From Rattus norvegicus (taxonomy: Eukaryota > Chordata > Mammalia > Rodentia > Muridae), in contig NC_086034.1 of NCBI RefSeq assembly GCF_036323735.1, positions 38,758,439 to 38,822,438 of the forward strand: DNA of 64,000 nt, in the 5' to 3' direction. This document shows, one piece after another, positions 23,914 to 34,889 of this stretch (positions within the stretch are counted from its first letter, which is position 1; the number at the start of each line of letters is the position of its first letter). The notes below the pieces were generated by a model. That model worked only from the letters and a program-made list of their open reading frames with translations, was not told the DNA's origin and did no database searches. Made by a program: the position numbers and the translations under genes.

Positions 23914-25340
23914 AAAAACAAGTGGGGAAGATGTAGTGATATGCATAGCAAAGTTTTATTTCTGGCTTTAAATGAAATGTATAGTAAAGCCTTTGTGTCT
24001 GGCTTTAAGTGAAATGTTTTCTCAAAACCATTAGTTTGGGTCAACAAGTAAAGGCTGAGAAATTGTTTTGAGAAGGTTTGAATATAGAAGAAATGCTGTT
24101 TCTCTGGAAGGTCTGCATGTGGTGGTATGTGAGAACTTGAAGCTGCACCCAATTTGGTCCTAAGATACTCCTGGCAAACCTCGAATTCTTACTTTTGATC
24201 ATGACTAGTCATGGTCAAAATGGATTGAGATTTGTCTGTGTTGTCTGCTCTTACAGGCAGCAAAGGCAAGATAACTTTCATAGCTGGAAGCTTTCCCAGA
24301 CCTAATTAATCTTGTGTAGTGTTGGAAGAGAGTAACTGGAATGAGCTAGTTGGTTGTCAGTCTCTTCCAAGAAGGCTGAACCCTTCTGCACCTTCAGGAA
24401 ATGAAGGCTTAGCATCTTGGTGAACTTCTGTCTCTTCCGAGATGTCTGTGACTAATATCAATACATAAAATTCTAGCCTCCATACTATCTAATTTTCTGC
24501 AAGCCAAGACCTTGAGAGCTTCAGCTTCCAGCCTCCATCTGCTCACCTAGGCCTCAAATGTTCCATTTTCCAAGACTTACTGCTGAATAAATTTACTCTT
24601 TCTAGTTTTTTTCTGAACTCTGGATGACTGGTTAAACTCAGCTGTTCTGGCTTAAACTCCTCTCCAAGCTGACTGGTTCAAATTGGCTTCTCTGAGCTTC
24701 TGACTGAATTGCTCTGCTTGAAAAGACTGCCACTGAACTCCATGAACTGAACTCTGAACTGAACTGAGCACAACTGCACTCAACAGAACTGTTCTGAATA
24801 GAATTGAAGTGAACTCCTCTTTCTCTCCCTCACTGCTCTTTAAATAACCTATTTCCTGTCTGCTTCTATGAGAGTTGGGCCTATCCTATCTCTGACTCAT
24901 TAGGTTAAATCTTTCTCTGATTTGTCACTTTGTCTGCCCCTCAATTAGACATCATTGTTTGGGATTAAAGGTGTATACTAAAAGCATGTCTGTATTCCAG
25001 CCAGAATGTTAAAGGTGTATATTCCCGTCAAAGGGATTAAAAGTGTGTGTTGTGCTGCATTCCAGCTAGATTATATCTTTGGATGTGATCCTTTGCCTGA
25101 GCATCCATGTTGCTGGATTAAAATTCCTTTCAGGAGTGCAGCTTTCCTGTTCTATATAGAAGGTATACCCTCACAGGAGGCATACTGGTCTTCTGGTTCT
25201 AACGATCTTTCCATCACTCATTAGAGATGTTCCATGGGCCTTATGTGTAGGAGTTATATTGTAGAAGTATCAAATGGGGATGGGTATCCCTAATCATGTC
25301 TCCTCTGCATTTTACACTAATTATGTCTTACTATAACAGT
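23914..25340 (+). mobile_element. Polypurine tract and 3' LTR of the ERVK fragment (RMER17-like)
   Basis: A purine run at 23,914-23,931 (aaaaacaagtggggaaga) lies 46 bp after the env stop. It precedes a TG start (23,932, tgtagtgatatgc), the expected order PPT-LTR. The LTR contains 'aactgaactctgaactgaac' repeats (24,740-24,800), 'gctgaataaatttactc' (24,583) and 'gggattaaaggtgtatac'. These remind me of rodent RMER17 LTRs. The 3' end is uncertain (about 25,240-25,340). Confidence 0.55.
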
Positions 25341-25724
25341 CTCTATATGATGCAAGAAGAAGCTTTTGTTGATGAGAAGAGACAGCTACATTTATATGTG
25401 GGTGTAAGGATTCATGTTTAGGATGCAATTAAAAACTATACTGGTTTAGGCAGGTGGCAATAGTCGGTTTACCTCTAGATTCCATGGTTTCACCAGCCAA
25501 AGGTCATTGGGTAGGTTTACTGGACCAGGCATTAACTCCTTCACAATAATTGTGTCTTAAGTCTTGTTAGATAACTGTTGGTTACTCTCAAGATATAAGT
25601 GCCACTTTATACCTTTGAGGATATCCTGTGTTAGTCTTCATTGTGTTTTGCAGGCATCAGAACTTGATTGCTTTTCTTCCTTCAAAGCCTGAATAGCACT
25701 TTCCACAATCTTCTTTTTATAAGT
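25341..25724. other. Unassigned DNA
   Basis: No recognised element. Confidence 0.45.

Positions 25725-25771
<47 letters not shown>
25725..25771. repeat. (TCA)n microsatellite
   Basis: About 15 perfect trinucleotide units. Confidence 0.96.
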
Positions 25772-25888
25772 ATTTTATAGATCTGTTCTTTGAACTTGAA
25801 CTTCAAGGTTCTGTTTTGGTTTTAAAATACTATTCAAAAAAAATTCTTCCTACATCTACTTTTACTATGTCTTTAATGTTGGTCATTG

Positions 25889-26185
25889 TCTTAGTTAAGG
25901 TTTTAGTGCTGTGAACAGATACCATGACCAAGGGAAGTCTTATAAAGGACACAGGCTCAGAAGTTCAGTCCATTATCATCAAGGCATCATGGCAGTATCT
26001 GAGTAGGCATGGTATAGGAGAAGCTGAGAGTTCTACATCTTCATCTTAGGGGTGATAGCATAATACTGGCTTCCAGGGGGGAGGATGAGGGTCTTATAGC
26101 CCATGCCCACAGTGACATACCTACTCCAACAAGGCCACACCTACCCCAACAAGACCACACCTTCTCACAGTGTCACTCTCTGGGC
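25889..26185 (-). mobile_element. URR1-like hAT-Charlie element, antisense
   Basis: The text 'tgtcttagttaaggttttag...ctgtgaacagataccatgaccaaggga...cagtccattatcatcaaggc...gagagttctacatcttcatc...tcactctctgggccaggca' is the inverse of the URR1-type element, non-autonomous, with no transposase. Confidence 0.75.
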
Positions 26186-27537
26186 CAGGCATAGTACTTT
26201 TCTCCATCCTTCACTTGAAATCTCTACTGAGCCATCCTGTACTTCTGAATTGGTTTGAATGAGAATGACTTCCCTATCACCACTACAACATATACACACC
26301 AGGCTCAAGTATTAGAAGCAACCTCTTCCCATTTCTAGTTCTCTCTGTTTTGTGTTTACAGTTAAAGGTATAATCTCTCAAACTGCTTCTCTTCTTCCAA
26401 TGCTGACTGCTTGCTGCCACACCTCTCTCTCCTACCTATACCTCTGCTACCAAAATAAAACTCTCTCTCTGTATTTACATACATATACTGTGACAGAATT
26501 CCAACATGTACCTCATGCTAATTCTGGACTCGTAATTTTATGGCATTACTGAATTATAGTTTTGATATTCATATTTCCTTTACGACAGTTAATAAAAGCA
26601 CTTTCACTGTAAAATATAATTCAAACAAGCCTTGCTTTATTAGCTGTTTTCCAAAATTACCACTTCATTAGCATAAGGCAGTAAAGATCCTTAAGCCACT
26701 TGTATTCTTTCTCTCTTTTAGCTGGTTATTGTGATCACAGTTCGCAGCATGATATACTATGTAGGACTGAAGGAAAAAATAAAAGTGTCCATGACTTGGC
26801 AGAGAAAGCAAAGATAAGCGGGTGTGGGGTTACAGTGGTGAGGATGGGTGGATGGGGGTGGAGAGTGTTAGTTCAGAAGTCCTTGCAAATTTCTGGTTTT
26901 CTTTCGGTCTTGGTTGTTTTTCATTTTAAAGGGGTTTTCAGTGCCCCAACCAGTGAATCCTTTTCTCTATTTCCATGCTAGAAATGATTTAACTTTAAGG
27001 AGTCATTTAGACTTTGGATACCTTAACAGGACTTTAGAAAAGGCAGGCACACCAACCTGAGAAGAAATATGTAATGCATGTGTGTTATGCAGCTCTAGGA
27101 GTTGTCTTTAGAATATTAAATATATGACAAAATAATTCATGGGTAAATGAAGACCATCAAGTTTTAGTTTCTCAAAGATAGTAATGGACAAGAAAGAGCT
27201 AAATGATATCATATGGGCTTTGTCTTCTCCATGCACAGGTGGCTCTGTCCACAGACTGCAGAAATATGAACAACTTTCAAAAGAATAATGTGAATTGTTA
27301 AGCCACTTGAAGTCTGGCTCTCTGACTATTTATTTAGCTTATAACGAGTTTCAGTGGGTTTGTCTGGATCATATCTCTTATCTGGCTGGCTAAGAAGGTA
27401 AAGTGTGCTGAATGGAGGTGGTGCCTTTCATGCTGCGAGTTGATGAACCATCAGCAGGTGGTAATGGCATGGAGCCAAGGACTCAGCTTGTCACAAGTTT
27501 GCTTAGCAGATGCTTGTTTTACAGTCAGCTCAACCCT
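26186..27537. other. Unassigned unique DNA
   Basis: No clear repeat. The open frame at 26,700-26,981 has no recognisable domain. Confidence 0.45.
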
Positions 27538-27772
27538 TAAAAAAACCCAAAAAACCAAAAACAACAAAAAACCAAAGACAAAGAAAAACCCACCACCACC
27601 ACCACTAACAACAAAACAAAAACAAAACAACAAAACCCCTAACAAACAAACAATAAAAGCAAAAAGCAAAACGACCGCTCAAACAACAAAACAAAACAAC
27701 AAAAACCACCACCACCACCACCACCACCACCACCCCCACCACCATCACCAAACACACCAACAAAACAAATCT
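27538..27772. repeat. A/C-rich low-complexity tract with (CCA)n
   Basis: Runs of aaaac, aacaaa and about 14 cac/cca units occur with almost no G. The 114-codon frame across it (Lys/Thr/Pro/His runs) and its antisense partner are composition artefacts. Confidence 0.95.
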
Positions 27773-28714
27773 ACAGAGCTATGAATTTTAGCCCTGAAGT
27801 CATGATATATAAATAGCAACATGTTTTAATAGGCCCTATGGAATTTTTTTGTTAATAATTGACTTTTAATTATGCTAAGTTGATCAAATTCTAATGCTCT
27901 TTCCTGGAAGATCAGCTTAATTTGTGTTGCTTTCTCTTAGAGCATTAGAGAAATTTAATTTCTATGCCCTTACTGAATATTTTCTCTGTCTTTTAAAACT
28001 GGGTCAGTAGAGTTTTTGGCAATAACTTTTTCCCCAGCATTCAGGACACTGAACATTATAGAAATTCTTAGTCTCACATGCTTCAGGGAGCAATGGCTTT
28101 CTTCCTTTTCATATCCACATGTCCCAGTTTTGCTTGTAAAGTATAATTTAGCATGAAGACTGGTTTTATTGCTTTTGAACCTTAGTGGCTAAAACAGACT
28201 CTCCTCTTCACTTTTCTTTCTCCTCCCTTTTCTTCTTCTTCCTTGTGTTCCTTCACCTTCTCTTCTCTCTACCCCCGAAATGTGAAATTATGGAAAATGG
28301 TAACAAATTAATTTAGATTTTTAGAAGGGAAATGTTTATGATAAAACACATTTGCTGTAATAAATTTTCCAAATGCTTCAACTCATGGATTCTTTACAAT
28401 ACTCTTTTGCAGAAATGGACTTGGAATAGGAAATTCATTCAAGACTTGCAATGAATATGTTCACACTAAAAGTTAAATTTGATTTGAAGGTTAATAAATT
28501 TAACTTCATAAAAATGGAGATCCTATAGGGAGATCCTATAGGGAGCTGATCAAGCCCAGCTAAGATTTAACTGTGGAAGTCTCTCCCAAAAGGTTTGGTC
28601 TGGCATTGACATTTTTTTGTTTTTAATTTTTTGGTTTTGTTTTTAAATACTAAATAATTTTATGTGTTTTTTTTCCTAGTTGAATGTAGAGAGAATCTCT
28701 TATAAGCATCACCT
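27773..28714. other. Unassigned AT-rich DNA
   Basis: No recognised element. A 13-bp unit (gatcctataggga) is tandemly repeated at about 28,518-28,545. Confidence 0.5.
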
Positions 28715-29105
28715 GTCAATTTAAAAAAAAAGCTGATGCTCAATGAGCTGAGGCAGGAAACAGGAGGTGGGGCAATGTCAGGAAGAGAGAGGATTCTGGG
28801 AAATAGTGAGAGAATAAAGGGGAGATTTGCCCAGAGCTTGGGGAATACGGAAGTAAAGGTGTAGGTAGCTGAACTCAGGAGAGAATAAAGAGAGACACTG
28901 AGAGAGATTCAAGAGAGAAGCTGAGGGAGACGCTGAGGAGACACAAAGAACGAAATGGGCCAGGACTGAAGAGAGTTAATTAACCAAGTGGTAAACATAG
29001 AATAGTTTAAATAGTTTAAATGAGTTATGAGCTAATTAGGGGTTCTGAGTCAAAGCTTGTGGCCAATGCATTTATTAATGAGTAATTCATCTTAGAGTCA
29101 CTATT
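28715..29105. repeat. Possible rodent LTR/RMER-type repeat
   Basis: A purine-rich body ('gaggcaggaaacaggaggtg', 'gagagacactgagagagatt', 'gctgagggagacgctgagga') followed by 'gtcaaagcttgtggccaatg' looks like a dispersed rodent element. I cannot name it. Confidence 0.35.
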
Positions 29106-29139
29106 CCAGGAACAAGGATTTGGAAGAAAAAATGGATTT

Positions 29140-30367
29140 TTTTTGCATTATTGGGTTTTTTATTGGTTCTCTGATAGTTTTGTACAAAATATTTTGTCCT
29201 ATTTACCCTTCTTTACCCAACTCTTCTCAGATCCACATCCTTCCCTTCCCATCCCACTCAGTGTCCTTTTTGTTTACCATAAAATCCAGTTCTGATGAGA
29301 GTTGAGTGATGCATCAGTCAATGGATATTTATTACCCCTAATTTATTAGGAGACTATTTAATACTATACTCATTTACCAGATAATTGCAGTAGGTTCTCC
29401 CGCAAAGGCCTATAACCTATAATCTGTTTAGCCACAAGTTTTTGTCCTGAAAAGAGTGACAGGTTCAGCTTTTACCTTGTGACATTTGCCTTAAATCCAA
29501 TCAGAACTTTGCTGTTTACTCCCATATCATCCATGCCACTATTCTAACCATGAGCATGCTTTCACAGGCCAATTACTGTGTCTCACAAAGTTTGCAGCTA
29601 GGTAAGATTTTCCCCCATCCCCCATTGCTTCACACCTCTATTCAATATCTTGACCTCTGTACTTTTCTATCTCCTCCCATACCTGATTCTGCCCTTCTTT
29701 CTCCCTTCCCCCTCCTTTCTTCCTCCCAAGTCCCTCCCACTCTTTACTTCCCTTGATTATTTTGTTTCCCCTTCTAAGTAGGACTGAAGCATCCACTCTT
29801 TGGTCTTTTTCCTCTTGAGCTTCATGTGGTCTGTGAGATGTATCATGGGTATTACAGTGTCCTTAGCCCTACAGAAACTTTGCAGTTTTATGAGGTCCCA
29901 TTTGTCAAATCTTGATCTTACAGCATAAGCCATTGGTGTTCTGATCAGGAAAATTTCCCCAGTACCCATGTGTTCAAGGCTCTTCCCTACTTTTTCTTTT
30001 ATTAGTTTGAGTGTATCTGGCTTTATGTGGAGGCCCTTGATCCACTTGGACTTGAGCTTTGTACAGGAAGATTAGAATGGTTCAATTTGTATTCTTCTAG
30101 ATGCTGACCACCAGTTGATCTAGCACTACCTGTTGAAAATGCTATCTTTTTTCCACCCACAGGATGGTTTTAGCTTCTTTGTTAAAGATCAAGTGACCAT
30201 AGGTGTGTGGGTTCATTTCTGGATGTTCAATTTTATTCCACTCATCTATCTCTGTATAAATACTATGCAGTTTTTATCACCATTGCTCTATCAAACAGTA
30301 CAGCTTGAGGTCAGTTATGGTGATTTCCCCAGACGTTCTTTTATTGTTGAGAATAGTGGAAAGATGT
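29140..30367 (-). mobile_element. L1 antisense fragment with internal deletion
   Basis: Reading leftwards on the minus strand, a middle ORF2 stretch (29,860-30,367) jumps at about 29,860 straight to the region just after the ORF2 stop. An old 3' UTR then runs to 29,140. The frame 29,757-29,969 shows the junction: RFDKWDLIKLQSFCRAKDTV (ORF2) continues into 3' UTR-derived residues. The deletion removed the ORF2 C-terminus. No full ORF. Confidence 0.88.
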
Positions 30368-30369
30368 AT

Positions 30370-30714
30370 TTTAATATTTTTTACCGTTGAAGTTTTGTAA
30401 TTTTGGTGAATTTCATTTTTGTTATAAAATGTAGCTCATCAATATCAATAAATATTATATTTATTTTGTTACAGGCCTGTCACGAGGATGCAACTTGTAC
30501 ATGCTTGACTAAAAGGTGCCAGTTATATATTCAAGATGCTCAGTTGACTTTAACCAGAGACACAGGAACAACTGGGCATGGAGGGAGTATCTTTACACAA
30601 GAAGCATAGGAGATGTAAATGTAAGGAAAATAGCAAGAGAGAAGACTTTAGGATTTATAGCCCAGGGATTATTAAAGATAACACCAACCAGGGTTGAAAA
30701 CACATTTCAGTGAA
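30370..30714. other. Unassigned unique DNA
   Basis: No recognised element. The frames at 30,403-30,609 and 30,516-30,713 lack domains. Confidence 0.45.
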
Positions 30715-30882
30715 ATCCTGAATCTGATCCTTGGTGCTGAACAAACTGGTGGCAAAATACCTTTAATATCAGCATTTTGAAAATGGGAGCAAGAGGATCA
30801 GAAGTTCAAGGTCAGTTGGGAACTTCTGTGATCTTTCCAAACAAAACAAAACAAAACAAAACAAAACAAAACAAAACAGAGC
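30715..30882 (+). repeat. B4 SINE with (AAAAC)n tail
   Basis: An ID-like head ('gaatctgatccttggtgctg') is joined to a B1-like body ('acctttaatatcagcattttgaaaatgggagcaagaggatcagaagttcaaggtca'). An eight-unit (aaaac)n tail runs 30,840-30,879. Confidence 0.82.
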
Positions 30883-32274
30883 CTTAACGTACAGATGACT
30901 TGAAAAGTATCATACTTAAGTTTTTGATAAATTAGACCTGAAATGAGTGTGTGTATGATGCAGAAGTCCTTTTCAGAGAACAGAAAAGCAAGCTACACAA
31001 CAATAGGGCATTTTAAAACACCACCCTGGAGGAAAGAAGTCTACCTAGAATATCCAAGGAGCTCTCAAAACATAACGGTTAAAAAAACCAATGTCCAGAA
31101 GACAGACATTTCCCAAGGAGAAAACGTGGATGGCAATAAACATGTGAAATGGTGTTCATTACTGTGAGTCACTAGGGGAAAGCCCTTTACAAACACCTCA
31201 GTGAGATCATCATTACTTGCTAATCAGAATGGCTGAGACAGAACCATAGAACCCTGGTAAAACTCATTGCCAGTGGGAACCCAAACCTGAATAACCACTT
31301 TCAAAATAGTTTGGAAATTTCATCATGGGAAAATATGTATTATTGTGACACATGCTGTAACTCTCTAGCTATTAAAAGTAAAGCCATTTAAAGGAACAAC
31401 ATAAAACAGCACAACGGAAATATGCTGTTAACATCTTCGCTCAATGTTTTGTTGCAATGAAGAAACTGACATTATTTGTAGACATCATATACAACATAAA
31501 TGTATAGTTTATTTTATTACAATTTTAATTCCCAGTTACTTTTGGTTAATATATCTAAAGTATTTTAGGGCCAAACTTAAAATACAGGTCGTGGTTTGTT
31601 TCAGTAGTTTTTAGTTTAAAATTTTGGATGGCCACGAGGTGGCAGAAGAGACTTGGATTTTTGTTAACTTGCTTATAAAAACAGGAAACGGGATTAATTT
31701 CGTTCTCTTAGCAAATAAAAGGAATCTGTAACGATGAATATTATTGGCAATTGGCAAAGTTTAAGTTTCAAATGTAATCCTTAAATATCAGTGTTGGTGT
31801 AAATTAAATAAGGCATAATAAATAAAACCCACAAGGGGCACCACAAACAGAGCTAAACCTTGTAAAATAAACAGGGGTTAACAGACTGATATGAAAAATG
31901 TGCATTTCAGAGAACAAGAGTTTGACACTGAGCTTTGTCATGGTCCTGAGAATATTTGGGTTGTGATCTTAATGACTTTCAGAAATGTGCAGCCATCCTT
32001 TAATTTCTCTGTCTTCCCATTAATAATTACCCAGAATGCAACTGTTCTTCATTACTTATGTGGGGAACTATCTTTTTCCTCTTTTAGATATAAAGGATAA
32101 AAGCAAGCAAGTGCAAAGGAACAGAATTCCGTGAATTTTATGATACCATACTTCAAAATACTCAATGATTTTCAACTTTGACAAAGCTGAGAGAAAAGGG
32201 TCTACACAACTTTTATGAAATGTCCCTTGCTAGGGGCAAACTGAGACATTGACTTGAATAACAAGGGCTAGTTT
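30883..32274. other. Unassigned unique DNA
   Basis: No repeat hallmark and no supported gene. Confidence 0.45.
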
Positions 32275-32537
32275 GTTTTTCTTCGGTGATAGGACTGCTG
32301 GAAGCATCTGTGGAAGAGTGATAGCCTAGAGTCCCTGAAGCCTGAGTTCAACCCCCACTCAGCATAAAGCAGCACACAAACCTTTAATCCTGGCACTGGC
32401 AGAGGTGGGAGGCAGGAGGATCTGAAGTTCAAAGTGGTCATCTGCTACTTGGTGGAGTTAATGGCCAGCCTGGATCATAATATAGTATCAAAACAAACAA
32501 ACAAACAAACAAACAAACAAACAAACAAACAAACAAC
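32275..32537 (+). repeat. B4 SINE with (AAAC)n tail
   Basis: A tRNA/ID-type head ('gagtgatagcctagagtccctgaagcctgagttcaaccccc') is fused to a B1 body ('acctttaatcctggcactgg...gaggcaggaggatctgaag...ggccagcctggatcat'). Eleven aaac units follow. Confidence 0.85.
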
Positions 32538-32590
32538 CCTTCCCAAATAAGCCCCAAACTGACAAAACCTTCACAAAGCTTAGCCTTATC

Positions 32591-32635
32591 AACATATATC
32601 ATTTTATTTTATTTTTTTTAACATATATCATTTTA
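32591..32635. repeat. 29-bp tandem duplication
   Basis: The 16-mer aacatatatcatttta occurs at 32,591-32,606 and 32,620-32,635, separated by a T-rich spacer. Confidence 0.9.
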
Positions 32636-32647
32636 AATACACGCTGT

Positions 32648-32790
32648 CAGCTGGGTGGTGGTGGTAAAAGGCAGAGACAGGCAGACTCTGAGTTTGAGGC
32701 CAGCCTGGTCTACAGAGTAAGTTCTAGGATAGCCAGTGCTACAGAGAGACCCTGCTTTGAAAAAACAAAAAAAGAAAAGAAAAGAGAAAA
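32648..32790 (+). repeat. B1 SINE with internal deletion
   Basis: 'gctgggtggtggtggtaaaa' jumps to 'ggcagagacaggcagactctgagtttgaggccagcctggtctacagagtaagttc', losing the usual 'aatcccagcactcggg' segment. An A-rich tail follows. Confidence 0.92.
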
Positions 32791-32849
32791 CAAAATATAA
32801 ACAAAAGAAACAAATTAAAACCCCAAATACACATTATCATCACGGACAT

Positions 32850-33815
32850 TTCTGATGTATTTATTTGCCTATGTCCCAATTCTGTGTTTTATCATAATGC
32901 CGGATGGAATGAGACTGTAGATAGTAGGTTTGGGACTACATGTGCAGGAGAGGGACATAAACATACCTGCTGAGAATTCTTAGCAGGATTGTCTATTTTA
33001 AGTAAGACTCTCCAGGAAGATGAATTGAGATGGAATTCAGGTGGAACATTCTTCAGAAAGCCCAGAGAGGAAATTGGGCATAGGAGATTCAGCATCGACC
33101 CAAGGAACAAGGAATTCCTTGTTTTAATGACCTTTGAAGGAGAGGGTTCTCCTAGCTTAGAGCAAAGGAGTTTCTGAGTGTAGCCTCTCTGTGACAATGC
33201 TAGACAGGACACGAAGTGGTTAAGTCACGAATGTAATAATGTTTCATCTTCTCAGTGAATGCTACATGCTAGGAGCTAAGCCGTTTATGGAGCTATGAAG
33301 CGTACAAAGCATGGCTGATGACTTTTTACATGGACACCATCTGCAATCAACATCTTTGTCACTGACTTTAGTATGGATTAGTTATAATAATAGTTTTGGT
33401 AATTAAAGGGACAGATTTCTAGTCTGCCTTCTGTGACATCCTATGAATCTTACAGAGGCTGGGTAGTGAGAGAAGACTGGAGTTTCTATAATGCCCGAAC
33501 AGTAAGGATTTGGTGGCTAAACACGTATTAATGCTGCACTTCGGTTCGAATGTGAAATAACCCAGAAGCTTAGCACTACCCGAGAGCAGATGTTCAGTGA
33601 GTCCTGTCTGCTCTGGATATGAGCTTGGGATCAGAAAACACTAATGTCCAGCGCACAGACTGATTAGATAGTGTCAACATGTCAGTAGTCTGACAATTCT
33701 AATGTCTTGTTTTCATTCTTTAAGCTTTTATTTGAAAGTATTTTATTAGTGTATATTAATTGCATAAAATAATGGCTTTCATTATGACTTCTTTCATTTT
33801 ATTCGTAATTTTATT
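32850..33815. other. Unassigned unique DNA
   Basis: Overlapping frames on both strands at 32,892-33,212 have no recognisable domain. Confidence 0.45.
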
Positions 33816-33819
33816 CTTT

Positions 33820-34012
33820 AAGTTCATTTTACATGTGTGGGTGTTTGCATGTCTGTTTGTGTACCACATGCTGCCTGGTGCCCACTGAGACCAGAATAGC
33901 ATGATAGATCCCCTGAGCTGGATTTACACGTAGTTATGAGCCACCCTCTGAGTGCAGGGAACTGTAACCAGCTCCTCTGGAAGAATAGCCATTTCTCTAG
34001 CTTCATGACTCC
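33820..34012 (-). repeat. B2/B3-family SINE, antisense
   Basis: The text 'catgctgcctggtgcccactgagaccagaatagcatgatagatcccctgagctgga...gttatgagccaccctctgagtgcagggaactgtaaccagctcctctggaagaatagcca' is an inverted tRNA-derived rodent SINE. Confidence 0.88.
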
Positions 34013-34076
34013 TTTAAAAATTTATTTTATCCACATCAGAAAACCACATGAAGTATGATTCACATCACAGTTGTTG

Positions 34077-34435
34077 TGTTGGTCACTTTTCGTTGACACA
34101 CCCTAGAATCTTCTGAGAAGGGAGTATCTGTGAAGAACTGGACAGATCAAGCTGGCTTAGAGAACGCCAGTCAGGGATATATGTTTTTCATTGTTTGAAG
34201 TGATGTTGGAGACCTAGCTTGAAAGAGGGGGCTTCCATTCTCCGTGTTCTGATCTGTGAAGAGCAGAGAAAGCTGGAGAAGGGTAATCATGAATGCAGTC
34301 ATTACTCTCTGCCCTGGGCTGTGGATGTGATGTGACTTTGTAGTTTTAAGTTCTTGACACTCTAGTTGCCCTATTATGGGAGATTGTAATAACCTGGGAC
34401 TGTGAGCTAAAATAAAATCTTTCCCCTCACATACT
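34077..34435 (+). mobile_element. Possible RCHARR1-like (hAT-Charlie) element
   Basis: Phrases 'ttgacacaccctagaatcttctgagaaggga', 'gatcaagctggcttagagaacg' and 'ctgtgagctaaaataaaatctttccc' follow the pattern of a rodent non-autonomous Charlie element. Diverged; name from memory. Confidence 0.5.
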
Positions 34436-34840
34436 ATATTCTGATTATGGTTTCTAGTCACTCAAGTTCTTCCTCACCACCCTTCCCATCCAGATCCACT
34501 CCCTTTCTGTTTCACATTAGAAAACAGACAGACTTCTAATGGATAACACTAAAACGAAATCTAAGATAACACCGAAACTAAACACATCAGAGTTGGACAA
34601 AACAAAGGAAGAAAAGAGCCTCAGAGAAGGTTCAAGAATCAGAGACCGGCTTATCCACACACTTAGGAGTCACATATAAACAAAACCTGGAAAAAGCCCA
34701 TTTAGGGCTTAGAGTTCCAAGGTCTTTCACTCACTGCATGATGTCTGGCTCCAGGTGTCTGTGTTTGTTCCCATCTGGTGCAAGATGAAGCTTAGCTGAT
34801 AATGGCTGCACAAGGTACTGATCTATGATAGGAGTCATTT

Positions 34841-34889
<49 letters not shown>

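Noticed and set aside
27440..27784. 114-codon frame with poly-His/Pro/Lys
   Set aside because: The translation is dominated by A/C-only simple sequence. No G-containing codons in the core, so composition artefact.
32591..32635. Repeated 16-mer as a TSD of the neighbouring B1
   Set aside because: Both copies lie on the same side of the B1 with only a T-rich 13-bp spacer between them, so it is a short tandem duplication, not a duplication around the SINE.
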